DNA from: Lentihominibacter butyricus
GTDB taxonomy: Bacteria; Bacillota; Clostridia; Peptostreptococcales; Anaerovoracaceae
Reading direction: 5' to 3'
Length of the DNA stretch: 64,000 nucleotides
Assembly: GCF_025567305.1 (NCBI RefSeq)
Contig: NZ_JAOQJP010000006.1
Span: 93,792-157,791, forward strand
Within the stretch, counting starts at the first letter, position 1, and each line of letters opens with the position of its first letter. The notes under the pieces are model-generated. The model was not told where the DNA came from. It saw only the letters and a program-made list of their open reading frames with translations, and ran no database searches. This document shows, in pieces, positions 17,074 to 24,763 of the stretch. The position numbers and the translations under genes are program-made.

Positions 17074-17415
17074 ACGGCGGAGAGACCTGCGGATTTTCCC
17101 CGGCTTTAGCCGGTGCGGAAAATGCGACAGCAGCGAGCGAAGCGAGATGGAGCGACGAAGGAGCGTTATCCCGACGAGCGGAGCGAGTCGTTGGAAGGTC
17201 CCCCGTCAGGATTGCCCGAAGCGGAGCGAGGAATGCAATCTACGGCGGAGAGACCTGCGGATTTTCCCCGGCTTCAGCCGGTGCGGAAAATGCGACAGCA
17301 GCGAGCGAAGCGAGATGGAGCGACGAAGGAGCGTTATCCCGACGAGCGGAGCGAGTCGTTGGAAGGTCCCCCGTCAGGATTGCCCGAAGCGGAGCGAGGC
17401 GTGCAATCTACGGCG
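17074..17415 (+). repeat. 168-bp tandem duplication between prfA and sua5
   Basis: Two full copies (17074-17241 and 17242-17409) plus six bases of a third. They differ at only a few positions, for example GGCTTTAGCCGG versus GGCTTCAGCCGG and GAGGAATGCA versus GAGGCGTGCA. Each unit is rich in short GAGCGAAGCGAG-like motifs and contains a CCGGCT/AGCCGG hairpin. Because 168 is a multiple of three, spurious open frames run through both copies. It begins at the base after the prfA stop codon. Confidence 0.95.
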
Positions 17416-17428
17416 AAAGGAAGCAGCA

Positions 17429-18466
17429 ATGAAAACAAAAATACTGACTACAGATGAAAAAGATATAAGGATCGCGGCTGAGATAATCAGCAGCGGCGGG
17501 CTCGTCGCATTCCCGACAGAGACAGTGTATGGCCTCGGAGCCAATGCACTCGATGCCGACGCCGTGGCGAGAGTATACGAGGCAAAGGGCAGGCCGAGCG
17601 ACAATCCGATGATCGTCCACATATCGAGAGCCAGCGACATCGGCCAGCTGACGCCGATGCTCAGCGCTGACATCGTGGCACTGATCGACAATTTCTGGCC
17701 GGGACCGCTCACGATGGTCCTCAAAAAGAAAGAAGGCGTGCCGGACAGGACGACAGGCGGACTCGACACAGTCGCAGTCAGGATGCCCGACAGTAAAGCA
17801 GCGCTCGATCTGATAAACCTTTCAGGATGCCCGATCGCGGCACCGAGCGCGAACCTCTCAGGCAGCCCGAGCCCTACGAGAGCATGCGACGTGATCGCAG
17901 ACATGGACGGCAGGATCGACGCGATAATCTCAGGAGCAGACTGCCGCGTAGGGATCGAATCCACAGTAGTCGACATGACGGGCGAAGTCCCGACGATACT
18001 CAGACCGGGGATAATCACCGCCGAAAATATAGAGGCGGCCATCGGAAAACCGGTAAAATACGATGAAGCACTTTTCAAAGGCGCAGAGCTGGGCCTCGGA
18101 ACACTGGATCCGGCAGACGGCAGTGCGCAGGGAGATTATAAACCCAGATCACCGGGGATGAAATATAAACATTATGCACCGAAAGCCCAGATGACCGTCA
18201 TCGAGGGCAGACGTGAGAAAGTAAAGGGCGAGATAGAACGCCTCAAGGCGCTCAATGAACGCCTCGGACTCAAAGTTGGGGTGATATTGTTCGAGGAACA
18301 GGCATTCATAGAGGCAGCGCATGATTTCTTTTCCAGACTGAGGGACCTGGACAACGAAGGCGTTGATCTTATCCTGGCAGGAGCACTGAGCGACAAGGAC
18401 GGCGTGGGATTCGCGGTGATGAACAGAATGCTGAAATCAGCGGGTTATAATATTGCGAGAGTTTAG
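17429..18466 (+). CDS. sua5: Threonylcarbamoyl-AMP synthase, long Sua5 type
   Basis: 345 residues. YrdC/TsaC domain (about 1-205) with GLVAFPTETVYGLGANA and KGRPSDNPMIVHI, then a linker with SPGMKYKHYAP and the C-terminal Sua5 domain. It makes threonylcarbamoyl-AMP from threonine, bicarbonate and ATP for t6A modification of tRNA position 37. The start at 17429 is set by GAAAGGA just behind the tandem repeat. The longer in-frame extension to 17147 is only translated repeat DNA. The sua5-rpiB-upp order is common in clostridia. Confidence 0.95.
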   Translation: MKTKILTTDEKDIRIAAEIISSGGLVAFPTETVYGLGANALDADAVARVYEAKGRPSDNPMIVHISRASDIGQLTPMLSADIVALIDNFWPGPLTMVLKKKEGVPDRTTGGLDTVAVRMPDSKAALDLINLSGCPIAAPSANLSGSPSPTRACDVIADMDGRIDAIISGADCRVGIESTVVDMTGEVPTILRPGIITAENIEAAIGKPVKYDEALFKGAELGLGTLDPADGSAQGDYKPRSPGMKYKHYAPKAQMTVIEGRREKVKGEIERLKALNERLGLKVGVILFEEQAFIEAAHDFFSRLRDLDNEGVDLILAGALSDKDGVGFAVMNRMLKSAGYNIARV

Positions 18467-18505
18467 TGCCGCGCGAGCGGAGAAAGGTCAGAAGAGGTTG
18501 AAATT

Positions 18506-18937
18506 ATGAAGATTGCTATTGCCAGCGACCATGGCGGATACGAACTGAAGGAAAACATCAAGAAGTACCTGGAGTCCAGAGACATCGAGACCGTAGATCT
18601 CGGAACATATTCGGAAGAATCCGTGGACTACCCTGCTTTCGGAAAGGCCTGCGGAGATGCCGTGGCATCGGGCAAGGTGGACAGGGGCATCGTATGCTGT
18701 GGTACAGGCATAGGGATATCCATTGCTGCAAACAAGGTAAAAGGCATAAGATGTGCGCTTTGTACAGATACTTATATGGCGGAAATGTCAAGAAGGCACA
18801 ATGATTCGAACATACTCGCGCTTGGCGGCAGGACGACAGGCGTCGACAAGGCTCTGAGGATCACTAAAGCATGGATCGACACAGAATTCGAGGGCGGCAG
18901 ACATCAGCGCAGAGTCAATATGCTCAACGATATGTAA
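18506..18937 (+). CDS. rpiB: Ribose-5-phosphate isomerase B
   Basis: 143 residues, normal for RpiB. It begins MKIAIASDHGGYELKE, and VCCGTGIGIS holds the catalytic Cys and phosphate loop. SRRHNDSNILALGGR is the conserved later block. It interconverts ribose-5-phosphate and ribulose-5-phosphate in the pentose phosphate pathway, supplying PRPP for the downstream uracil phosphoribosyltransferase. It lies 39 bases after sua5. Confidence 0.96.
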   Translation: MKIAIASDHGGYELKENIKKYLESRDIETVDLGTYSEESVDYPAFGKACGDAVASGKVDRGIVCCGTGIGISIAANKVKGIRCALCTDTYMAEMSRRHNDSNILALGGRTTGVDKALRITKAWIDTEFEGGRHQRRVNMLNDM

Positions 18938-19134
18938 AGCGGCAGCCCGCCGGGATGCGGGTAGATTGCAGGAGCCCGGGGTATTGCATTTGCATCCGAA
19001 ACCCCGAAAAACGCAGGACTGAGACTTTACATGAAAAAATGCACACAGCACGTGTGCGGCAGCTTTACATAAAACAAAGAAGACAGAAATCGGGAATTAT
19101 CAAGATATATGAAAACGAAAGGCAGGTAGAATAT

Positions 19135-19764
19135 ATGGGCAATGTATATGTATTCGATCATCCGTTAATTCAGCACAAGACAGCGCTACTGAGAAAAGAA
19201 GAGACAAGCGTCAAGGATTTCAGAGAGCTCGTCAGGGAGATCTCGACTCTCATGGGATACGAAGCGACGAGAAAGCTTCCGCTCGAAGAAGTGCAGATCA
19301 AGACTCCGATGCAGGAGACTACAGTGAAGATGCTCAAGGGCGAGGACATCGCGATCGTACCTATCCTGAGAGCAGGTCTCGGCATGGTAGACGGCATGCT
19401 GGCGCTCGTTCCCAATGCAAAGGTGGGACATGTGGGCCTTTACAGGGATCCTGAGTCTCATGAGCCCGTTGAATACTACTGCAAACTGCCTAACGATATA
19501 GAAAAGAGAGAGATCTTTGTTGTCGATCCGATGCTCGCTACAGGCGGCAGCGCATCTGCGGCTATCGATTTCATTAAGGCAAGAGGCGGCAAAAAGATAA
19601 TCTTCATGTGCCTTATCGCAGCGCCTGAAGGTATCGAAGTGCTTCAGAAAGCGCATCCGGATGTAGACATCTTCATCGCTGCAAAGGATGAGCGCCTCAA
19701 CGATCACGCATATATCCTGCCGGGTCTTGGAGATGCGGGCGACAGACTTTACGGTACAAAATAG
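19135..19764 (+). CDS. upp: Uracil phosphoribosyltransferase
   Basis: 209 residues, the family's usual length. It begins MGNVYVFDHPLIQHK. VPILRAGLGMVDG and VVDPMLATGGSA form the PRPP-binding loop, and ILPGLGDAGDRLYGT is the conserved uracil-binding end. It converts uracil and PRPP to UMP in pyrimidine salvage. The start at 19135 matches the family; an upstream open frame only reads intergenic DNA. About 197 bases without a gene separate it from rpiB. Confidence 0.97.
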   Translation: MGNVYVFDHPLIQHKTALLRKEETSVKDFRELVREISTLMGYEATRKLPLEEVQIKTPMQETTVKMLKGEDIAIVPILRAGLGMVDGMLALVPNAKVGHVGLYRDPESHEPVEYYCKLPNDIEKREIFVVDPMLATGGSASAAIDFIKARGGKKIIFMCLIAAPEGIEVLQKAHPDVDIFIAAKDERLNDHAYILPGLGDAGDRLYGTK

Positions 19765-19887
19765 TGAAGCGCAAAACGGATCCTGCCCTGTTCGTGAACC
19801 GACCTCGTGATGTCAGCCGTGTCGGCCGGGGGAGAAACGAACGATAGAGGCGAGATAAAACGAGTAAGTTGGAGGAAAAACAGAAAG

Positions 19888-21225
19888 ATGAAATACGATT
19901 TTATACCTGACAGTGTAAGCGAACATGATAATGTTTACGACGTGCTCAAGGAGAGAGGCTTCATTGAGCAGTCGACGGACGAGGAAAAGGTCCGTGAACT
20001 TCTGCAGAACGAGAAAGTGAAGTTTTATATAGGCTTCGACCCGACTGCGGACTGCCTTCACGTAGGCCACTTCATGCAGGTCATCATCATGATGTACATG
20101 CAGAAATACGGACATACGCCGGTAGTACTGCTCGGCGGCGGTACAGGCTTTGTCGGCGATCCTTCCGGCAGAACTGACATGCGTCAGATGATGACGCCGG
20201 AAACGATCGAGAACAACTGCGCGGCTTTCAAAAAGCTGTTCGACAAGTTCCTCGATTTTGACGAGGACTGGAAATACGAAGGCAACAACGGCGTATTTTC
20301 ACCGGGTCACGAAAACAAGACGCCTGAACCGGGCAAAGCGATCTCGGTAAACAACGCGAGATGGCTGCTGCCTCTGAATTATATAGAATTCATCAGAGAG
20401 ATCGGTTCGTGCTTCAATGTCAACACGATGCTGAGGGCTGAATGCTTCAAGCAGAGAATGGATCGCGAGGGCGGTCTGACGATGTTCGAGCTCAACTACA
20501 TGCTGATGCAGAGCTATGACTTCATGGTAATGGCAAGAGATTTCGATGTAAAGATCGAGTTCGGCGGCAACGACCAGTGGTCGAATATCATCGGCGGCGT
20601 CGATCTCACGAGGAAAAAGCTCGGCAAGGAGGTTTACGGTATGACTTTCTCCCTGCTGACGAACTCAGAGGGCAAGAAGATGGGCAAGACGCAGAAAGGT
20701 GCGCTCTGGCTCGATGCTGACAAGACTTCACCGTACGAATTCTACCAGTACTGGAGAAACGTCGGCGATGCCGATGTGGAAAAATGCCTCAGGATGCTGA
20801 CATTCCTGCCGATGGATGAGGTAAAGAGACTTTCTTCGCTGCAGGACAAGGAGATCAACAAGGCTAAGGAAGTGCTGGCGTTCGAGGTCACCAAGCTCGT
20901 TCACGGTGAAGAGGAGGCGACAAAAGCGCAGGAAGCTGCAAGAGCGGCATTCGGCGGAAAAGCTGACCTGTCGACTATGCCGACGGTGCAGTTCGCAGCT
21001 GACAAGCTGGCCGGCGAAGGCATGGGTGTCGTGAACTTCATCAAGGAACTTGGACTCGTTCCGAGCAACAGAGAAGGATTCATGACGATCGAGCAGGGCG
21101 GTCTGAAGCTTGACGGTGAAAAGGTCACGGACAAGAAGACTATGATCACAGCGGATATTTTCACGGACGGCAAGGTGCTCGTTGAAAAAGGAAAGAAGAA
21201 GAAGATCGTGGTAGAGCTCGTGTAG
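19888..21225 (+). CDS. tyrS: Tyrosyl-tRNA synthetase
   Basis: 445 residues. The class I signatures are HVGH in FDPTADCLHVGHFMQ and KKMGKT in place of KMSKS; the C-terminal S4-like RNA-binding domain (about 380-440) contains GGLKLDGEKVTD. GFVGDPSGRTDMR and FGGNDQWSNI are conserved tyrosine-binding and catalytic blocks. TTGGAGGAA sets the start at 19888. No T-box leader is visible upstream, so it is probably not regulated by uncharged tRNA. Confidence 0.97.
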   Translation: MKYDFIPDSVSEHDNVYDVLKERGFIEQSTDEEKVRELLQNEKVKFYIGFDPTADCLHVGHFMQVIIMMYMQKYGHTPVVLLGGGTGFVGDPSGRTDMRQMMTPETIENNCAAFKKLFDKFLDFDEDWKYEGNNGVFSPGHENKTPEPGKAISVNNARWLLPLNYIEFIREIGSCFNVNTMLRAECFKQRMDREGGLTMFELNYMLMQSYDFMVMARDFDVKIEFGGNDQWSNIIGGVDLTRKKLGKEVYGMTFSLLTNSEGKKMGKTQKGALWLDADKTSPYEFYQYWRNVGDADVEKCLRMLTFLPMDEVKRLSSLQDKEINKAKEVLAFEVTKLVHGEEEATKAQEAARAAFGGKADLSTMPTVQFAADKLAGEGMGVVNFIKELGLVPSNREGFMTIEQGGLKLDGEKVTDKKTMITADIFTDGKVLVEKGKKKKIVVELV

Positions 21226-21382
21226 TTGCAGCGGCGTTGCGGATTGCACTGAGTTGAATATGCTGAGTGCGCAGATCATGTGGATCGGTGCATTGGCAGG
21301 CTGGCGGTCAGGATGGGATCTGGGCGGATCGCAGTCTGGCGGCCGCGGTCGATAGGTGTAGTGGATACCAGGATATGATGGG

Positions 21383-21411
21383 GCCCGGCGCTTTGCGCCG
21401 GGCGTCTTTTA
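21383..21411 (+). terminator. Terminator of tyrS
   Basis: GCCCGGCGC and GCGCCGGGC form a perfect 9-bp stem with a 3-base loop, followed by GTCTTTT. Confidence 0.85.
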
Positions 21412-21454
21412 TAATGGTGCTTTAGCAGGAACTTGTACAGGCTGGACGCAGCGA

Positions 21455-21720
21455 ATACCAAGACCTGATCCCGGCAGGTGAGGTTTTGGTAAAAACGGCA
21501 GTTTTAGAGCCTGTCCGAGGAAGACAAATACCAAGAATCAATGATCGACAATCGATCTTTGGTAAAATGATATCGAGAAATCGCCGGAATCACAGGAAAA
21601 ATTACCAAAGATAATCGAGCCGGATCGACATCTTGGTAAATGACGGTTTTTTTCGGTGGGATATTCGGGTAAAAATGCTAAAAATCATGATCTGGAATAA
21701 TGTTTTTGGTAATCGCCTGT
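21455..21720 (+). repeat. 266-nt four-unit palindromic element, copy A
   Basis: Four ATACCAA-type half sites at 21455, 21528, 21602 and, degenerate, 21676 (TGCTAAAA) repeat with a 73-74 base period. Each is followed 25-35 bases later by an inverted TTTGGTAA partner, so each unit can form a hairpin. A second element with the same motif order and almost identical spacing lies at 43465-43730. There is no coding frame. It ends 20 bases before a consensus promoter. Confidence 0.8.
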
Positions 21721-21740
21721 AACTGTAATGTAGCTGACAG

Positions 21741-21769
21741 TTGACAAACAGCTAATGCTATTATATAAT
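21741..21769 (+). promoter_or_regulatory. Consensus sigma-A promoter of the acyl-CoA synthetase gene
   Basis: TTGACA, 17-base spacer, TATAAT: a perfect match. It gives a leader of roughly 340 nt before the start codon. Confidence 0.88.
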
Positions 21770-21839
21770 GCAGAAATAGATTAATAAATGCATAAACAAT
21801 ATCAAATAATGCAAAATGTGATTACGACCCGGAACCGTG

Positions 21840-22080
21840 AAGCAAAATCACGGATAAGGCTCGCAGGCAGGAGCTGCAAATCACAGATCATGACCGCAGC
21901 TGCAACCCATAAGTCACAATCTGTAAACAGCAAACTGCCAGCTACAGCTTATGCAGCTCGTAATCTGCAATCTGCAAACCGCAACCTGCAGGCCGTAAAC
22001 TGCGAACCACAGCTCATAACTGCGATTTTGCATAAGCGCACGAGAGCATAAGCGTACAGCTGCACAGTTGCATAACCACA
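21840..22080 (+). other. Low-complexity CTGCAA/GCATAA-rich leader
   Basis: The leader carries many degenerate copies of CTGCAA, CTGTAAAC and GCATAA, spaced about 6-15 bases (for example CTGCAATCTGCAAACCGCAA near 21967). An upstream hairpin CCGTGA/TCACGG lies at about 21835. No known riboswitch class is recognised. Confidence 0.5.
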
Positions 22081-22117
22081 CAGCCGAATAAACGCAAAAC
22101 AGAAAAGGAGTATTAAA

Positions 22118-23776
22118 ATGACGAGAACATACGATGATAAAATGTTTATAGAAACCTTTGAGCGCGAATACACATGGCTCAACGGATTCATGAGAAACGT
22201 AGCCAGATACGGAGGCAGACAGGCACTCATCGATCCGCTCACAGAGAGGAGCTGGACTTACAGAGAACTCAATGCAGAAGCGAACAAGCTGGCGCATGCG
22301 CTGAAGATCGACGATGTCGGCAAAGACGATGTCGTGATGACAGTGCTCGTCAACTGCCCGGAATTCTGCTTTTCATATATCGGACCGAGAAAAATCGGAG
22401 CGATCGTTACGCTTGCGAACTTCAAGCTTTCTTCAGGAGAGCTGTCGCTGCTGATCAATCACAACAAGCCAAAGGTTGTGATCTATGCGGCAGAAGTAGC
22501 AGAAATGGTGACAGAAGCCATCGGCATGGCGGAGTATAAGCCGGTAAACGCAGTGATGGCCGACAATATGGAGAATATACCTGTTCCTGAAGGGCATATA
22601 GCATACGATGATTATGTGAGCGGCAAATCGGAGCAGGATCCGGTGAAGGATTTTACACCGCATATTTACGATGAAGTAGTGAGGATGTGCACCAGCGGTA
22701 CATCGTCGCTTCCGAAGAGCGTTCCGCTCAACGATATAAACGAAGTGCTGTCGGCACACGATGCCATCATGCACTACCCGCTCAACAACCGCGACGTCTG
22801 CATGAATATGACGCCGCTTTTCCACAGAGGCGGCAGCCATTCCGGCGGCACATGCCCGACATTTTTTGTAGGCGCGACGCTGGTGCTGATGAGGACTTTC
22901 TCACCGAGAACGACTCTGCAGTATGTGGAAAAGTACGGGATCACGTACCTCACGGGTTCTCCGGCAACGCTTGAGATGCTCTCGCACGTACAGGAAAAGA
23001 CACCGTTCGATCTTTCCAGACTCAGAGGTATCGTCACGATGGGAGCACCGCTCGAAAAATCAGCATGCAAGAGATACCTGGAAGTCCTTACACCGAATAT
23101 CCTGAACGGATACGGCACGACGGAAACATTCTGGAATTCGTTCCTCAGACCTTACGATCTGCCGCAATACGCAGGTACTGTTGGCGGCAGCTGCATCGAT
23201 GACGAAGTGAGGATCGTCAAAGTTTATGACGGACATAAGGCAGAACCGGATGAACTGGTACCGACCGATAATGAGACGGTAGGTGAGATCATCATTCGTT
23301 CACCTGGAAAGACGACATACAGCTACTACAACAACCCTGAGGAAGAGAAGGAAAAATTCTACAAAGGCTGGATGTATACCGCAGACCTCGGCTACTGGGA
23401 CGAGCATCTTTACGTGACCGTGAATGGCAGAAAAGACGACATGATCGTAAGTTCCGCGGAGAATATCTATCCAACGCAGATAGAGGAGATAATCAACGAG
23501 TTTGACAAGGTCGCTGATTCCATCGTGACAGCCGTGCCGGACAAAGTGCGCGGGCAGGCTGCCGTGGCATATGTAGTTGCAAAGGATCCGTCGCTGACTA
23601 TCGCTGAGCTTTCACAGTACTGCAGCGATCATCCGATGCTTTCCGCATACAAGAAGCCGAGATGGTTTGCTATCGTGGACGAGCTGCCGCATACCGCGAC
23701 GGGCAAGAAGATCCACTACATCATGAGGGAAAGGGCAGAAGAAGATCTCAAGAACGGGCTTCTCAAGAGAAAGTAG
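22118..23776 (+). CDS. AMP-forming acyl-CoA synthetase
   Basis: 552 residues of the ANL adenylating superfamily. The phosphate-binding loop is TSGTSSLPKSVPL, the adenylation motif is NGYGTTETFW, TADLGYW corresponds to motif A8 context, and the C-terminal lysine region is PHTATGKKIHY. It activates a carboxylic acid with ATP to an acyl-AMP and then an acyl-CoA; the substrate cannot be read from the sequence. AAAAGGAG precedes the ATG. A hotdog thioesterase follows 76 bases later, so synthesis and release of an acyl-CoA may be paired. Confidence 0.9.
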   Translation: MTRTYDDKMFIETFEREYTWLNGFMRNVARYGGRQALIDPLTERSWTYRELNAEANKLAHALKIDDVGKDDVVMTVLVNCPEFCFSYIGPRKIGAIVTLANFKLSSGELSLLINHNKPKVVIYAAEVAEMVTEAIGMAEYKPVNAVMADNMENIPVPEGHIAYDDYVSGKSEQDPVKDFTPHIYDEVVRMCTSGTSSLPKSVPLNDINEVLSAHDAIMHYPLNNRDVCMNMTPLFHRGGSHSGGTCPTFFVGATLVLMRTFSPRTTLQYVEKYGITYLTGSPATLEMLSHVQEKTPFDLSRLRGIVTMGAPLEKSACKRYLEVLTPNILNGYGTTETFWNSFLRPYDLPQYAGTVGGSCIDDEVRIVKVYDGHKAEPDELVPTDNETVGEIIIRSPGKTTYSYYNNPEEEKEKFYKGWMYTADLGYWDEHLYVTVNGRKDDMIVSSAENIYPTQIEEIINEFDKVADSIVTAVPDKVRGQAAVAYVVAKDPSLTIAELSQYCSDHPMLSAYKKPRWFAIVDELPHTATGKKIHYIMRERAEEDLKNGLLKRK

Positions 23777-23852
23777 ACGGCTCGATGGCGGGCCGGCCGG
23801 ATCAAACGCCGCGCAGCCGCCCGGCCACAAAACATTCCACGATCAGAAGGAG

Positions 23853-24305
23853 ATGACGCAGAAAATGTGGGAATACAGAAGAAGAGTGCGATATTACGAA
23901 ACCGACAGGATGGGAGTCGTGCATCATTCGAATTACCTGAGGTTTCTCGAAGATGCGCGGATGGACTGGATCCGCGACCATATCATAAACTACAGCGAAA
24001 TGGAAAAAATGGGGATCATCATCCCTGTCGTGAGCGCGACCGGCAACTTCAAGTCCTTCCTCAGATACGACGACGAATTCGCAGTGCGCGTCTTTCCCGT
24101 AAAGTTCACGGGAGTCAGGATCCGCCTGCGATATGAAGTCTACAATACGGAGACGGGAGTGCTCTGCTACGACGGAGAGAGCGAGCACTACCTGGCCGAA
24201 GACGGCGACTACAGACCGATGTCGATAAAGCGAAAGTATCCCGAACTTTACGAGGCATTCCGCAGGGCGATGAACGATGATGCCGTGGATGCGGAGAAGG
24301 ACTGA
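23853..24305 (+). CDS. Acyl-CoA thioesterase, 4HBT hotdog family
   Basis: 150 residues. RVRYYETDRMGVVHHSNYLR is the YbgC/4HBT signature with the catalytic Asp, and FLEDARMDW continues the hotdog helix. It hydrolyses acyl-CoA thioesters. AGAAGGAG is placed 3-10 bases upstream. It is probably co-transcribed with the acyl-CoA synthetase. The region 24306-24560 behind it shows no gene. Confidence 0.88.
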   Translation: MTQKMWEYRRRVRYYETDRMGVVHHSNYLRFLEDARMDWIRDHIINYSEMEKMGIIIPVVSATGNFKSFLRYDDEFAVRVFPVKFTGVRIRLRYEVYNTETGVLCYDGESEHYLAEDGDYRPMSIKRKYPELYEAFRRAMNDDAVDAEKD

Positions 24306-24556
24306 GCATTATATATAAGATCATGTAAAGGTGCAGCGCGCGTGCCTGCAGGGTACTATGGCGCGTCGCACCGTAGTGTGCCGGGCGGTCCGCATGCGAC
24401 GTTTTGCCGCGTCAGGCTGGTGACGCATGCATTCCGGCGTGCGATGATGTCATACCGGCAGATATGCAAAAGTCGCATGCCTTCCTGTTCGCTGACTGCC
24501 TGGCGGGCCTGCCGCCCGCAGTCATTGATGTGCCAGTTGGCGTACCGAGGCAGATC

Positions 24557-24612
24557 AAAAAAGCAAAATACCGGGGATATCCGTAAAGGATATTCGCCGG
24601 TATTTTGCTTTG
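24557..24612 (-). terminator. Terminator downstream of ftsH, probably bidirectional
   Basis: AGCAAAATACCGG (24562-24574) pairs with CCGGTATTTTGCT (24597-24609), with an inner GGATATCC/GGATATTC stem. It has a T run on the minus strand and a weaker T stretch on the plus strand. Confidence 0.85.
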
Positions 24613-24619
24613 CAATTAC

Positions 24620-24763
24620 TTATATTAAAATCTGATTTTCGTTGTTTGGGTCGATCAATACGATCGGGCTCGGCAGACCATTGATGCTGTATGCATCTTG
24701 GCCGGTCTTGCTGATTTTGCCGGTATGACCGGATTCACTGGTTTTAGTGGTCTCGCTGCGCTC
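24620..24763 (-). other. In-frame open extension behind the ftsH stop codon
   Basis: Reading on past the TGA gives 46 codons, beginning ERSETTKTSESGHTGK and ending with NENQILI and TAA. The first part resembles the Ser/Thr/Glu/Gly-rich tail just before the TGA. Either the TGA is a recent nonsense change or this is chance. Confidence 0.35.

Noticed and set aside
17113..17457. Protein encoded by the 168-bp tandem repeat
   Set aside because: Frames stay open only because the unit length is divisible by three. No ribosome binding site or family resemblance is seen, and sua5 has its own start.
19765..19887. T-box leader for tyrS
   Set aside because: The stretch is short and lacks the conserved T-box core and terminator pair.
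21455..21720. CRISPR array reading of the periodic element
   Set aside because: The repeated part is only about 7 bases, occurs as inverted pairs, and the period is 74. There are no cas genes, and the second copy keeps its spacing but not its intervening sequence in a spacer-like way.
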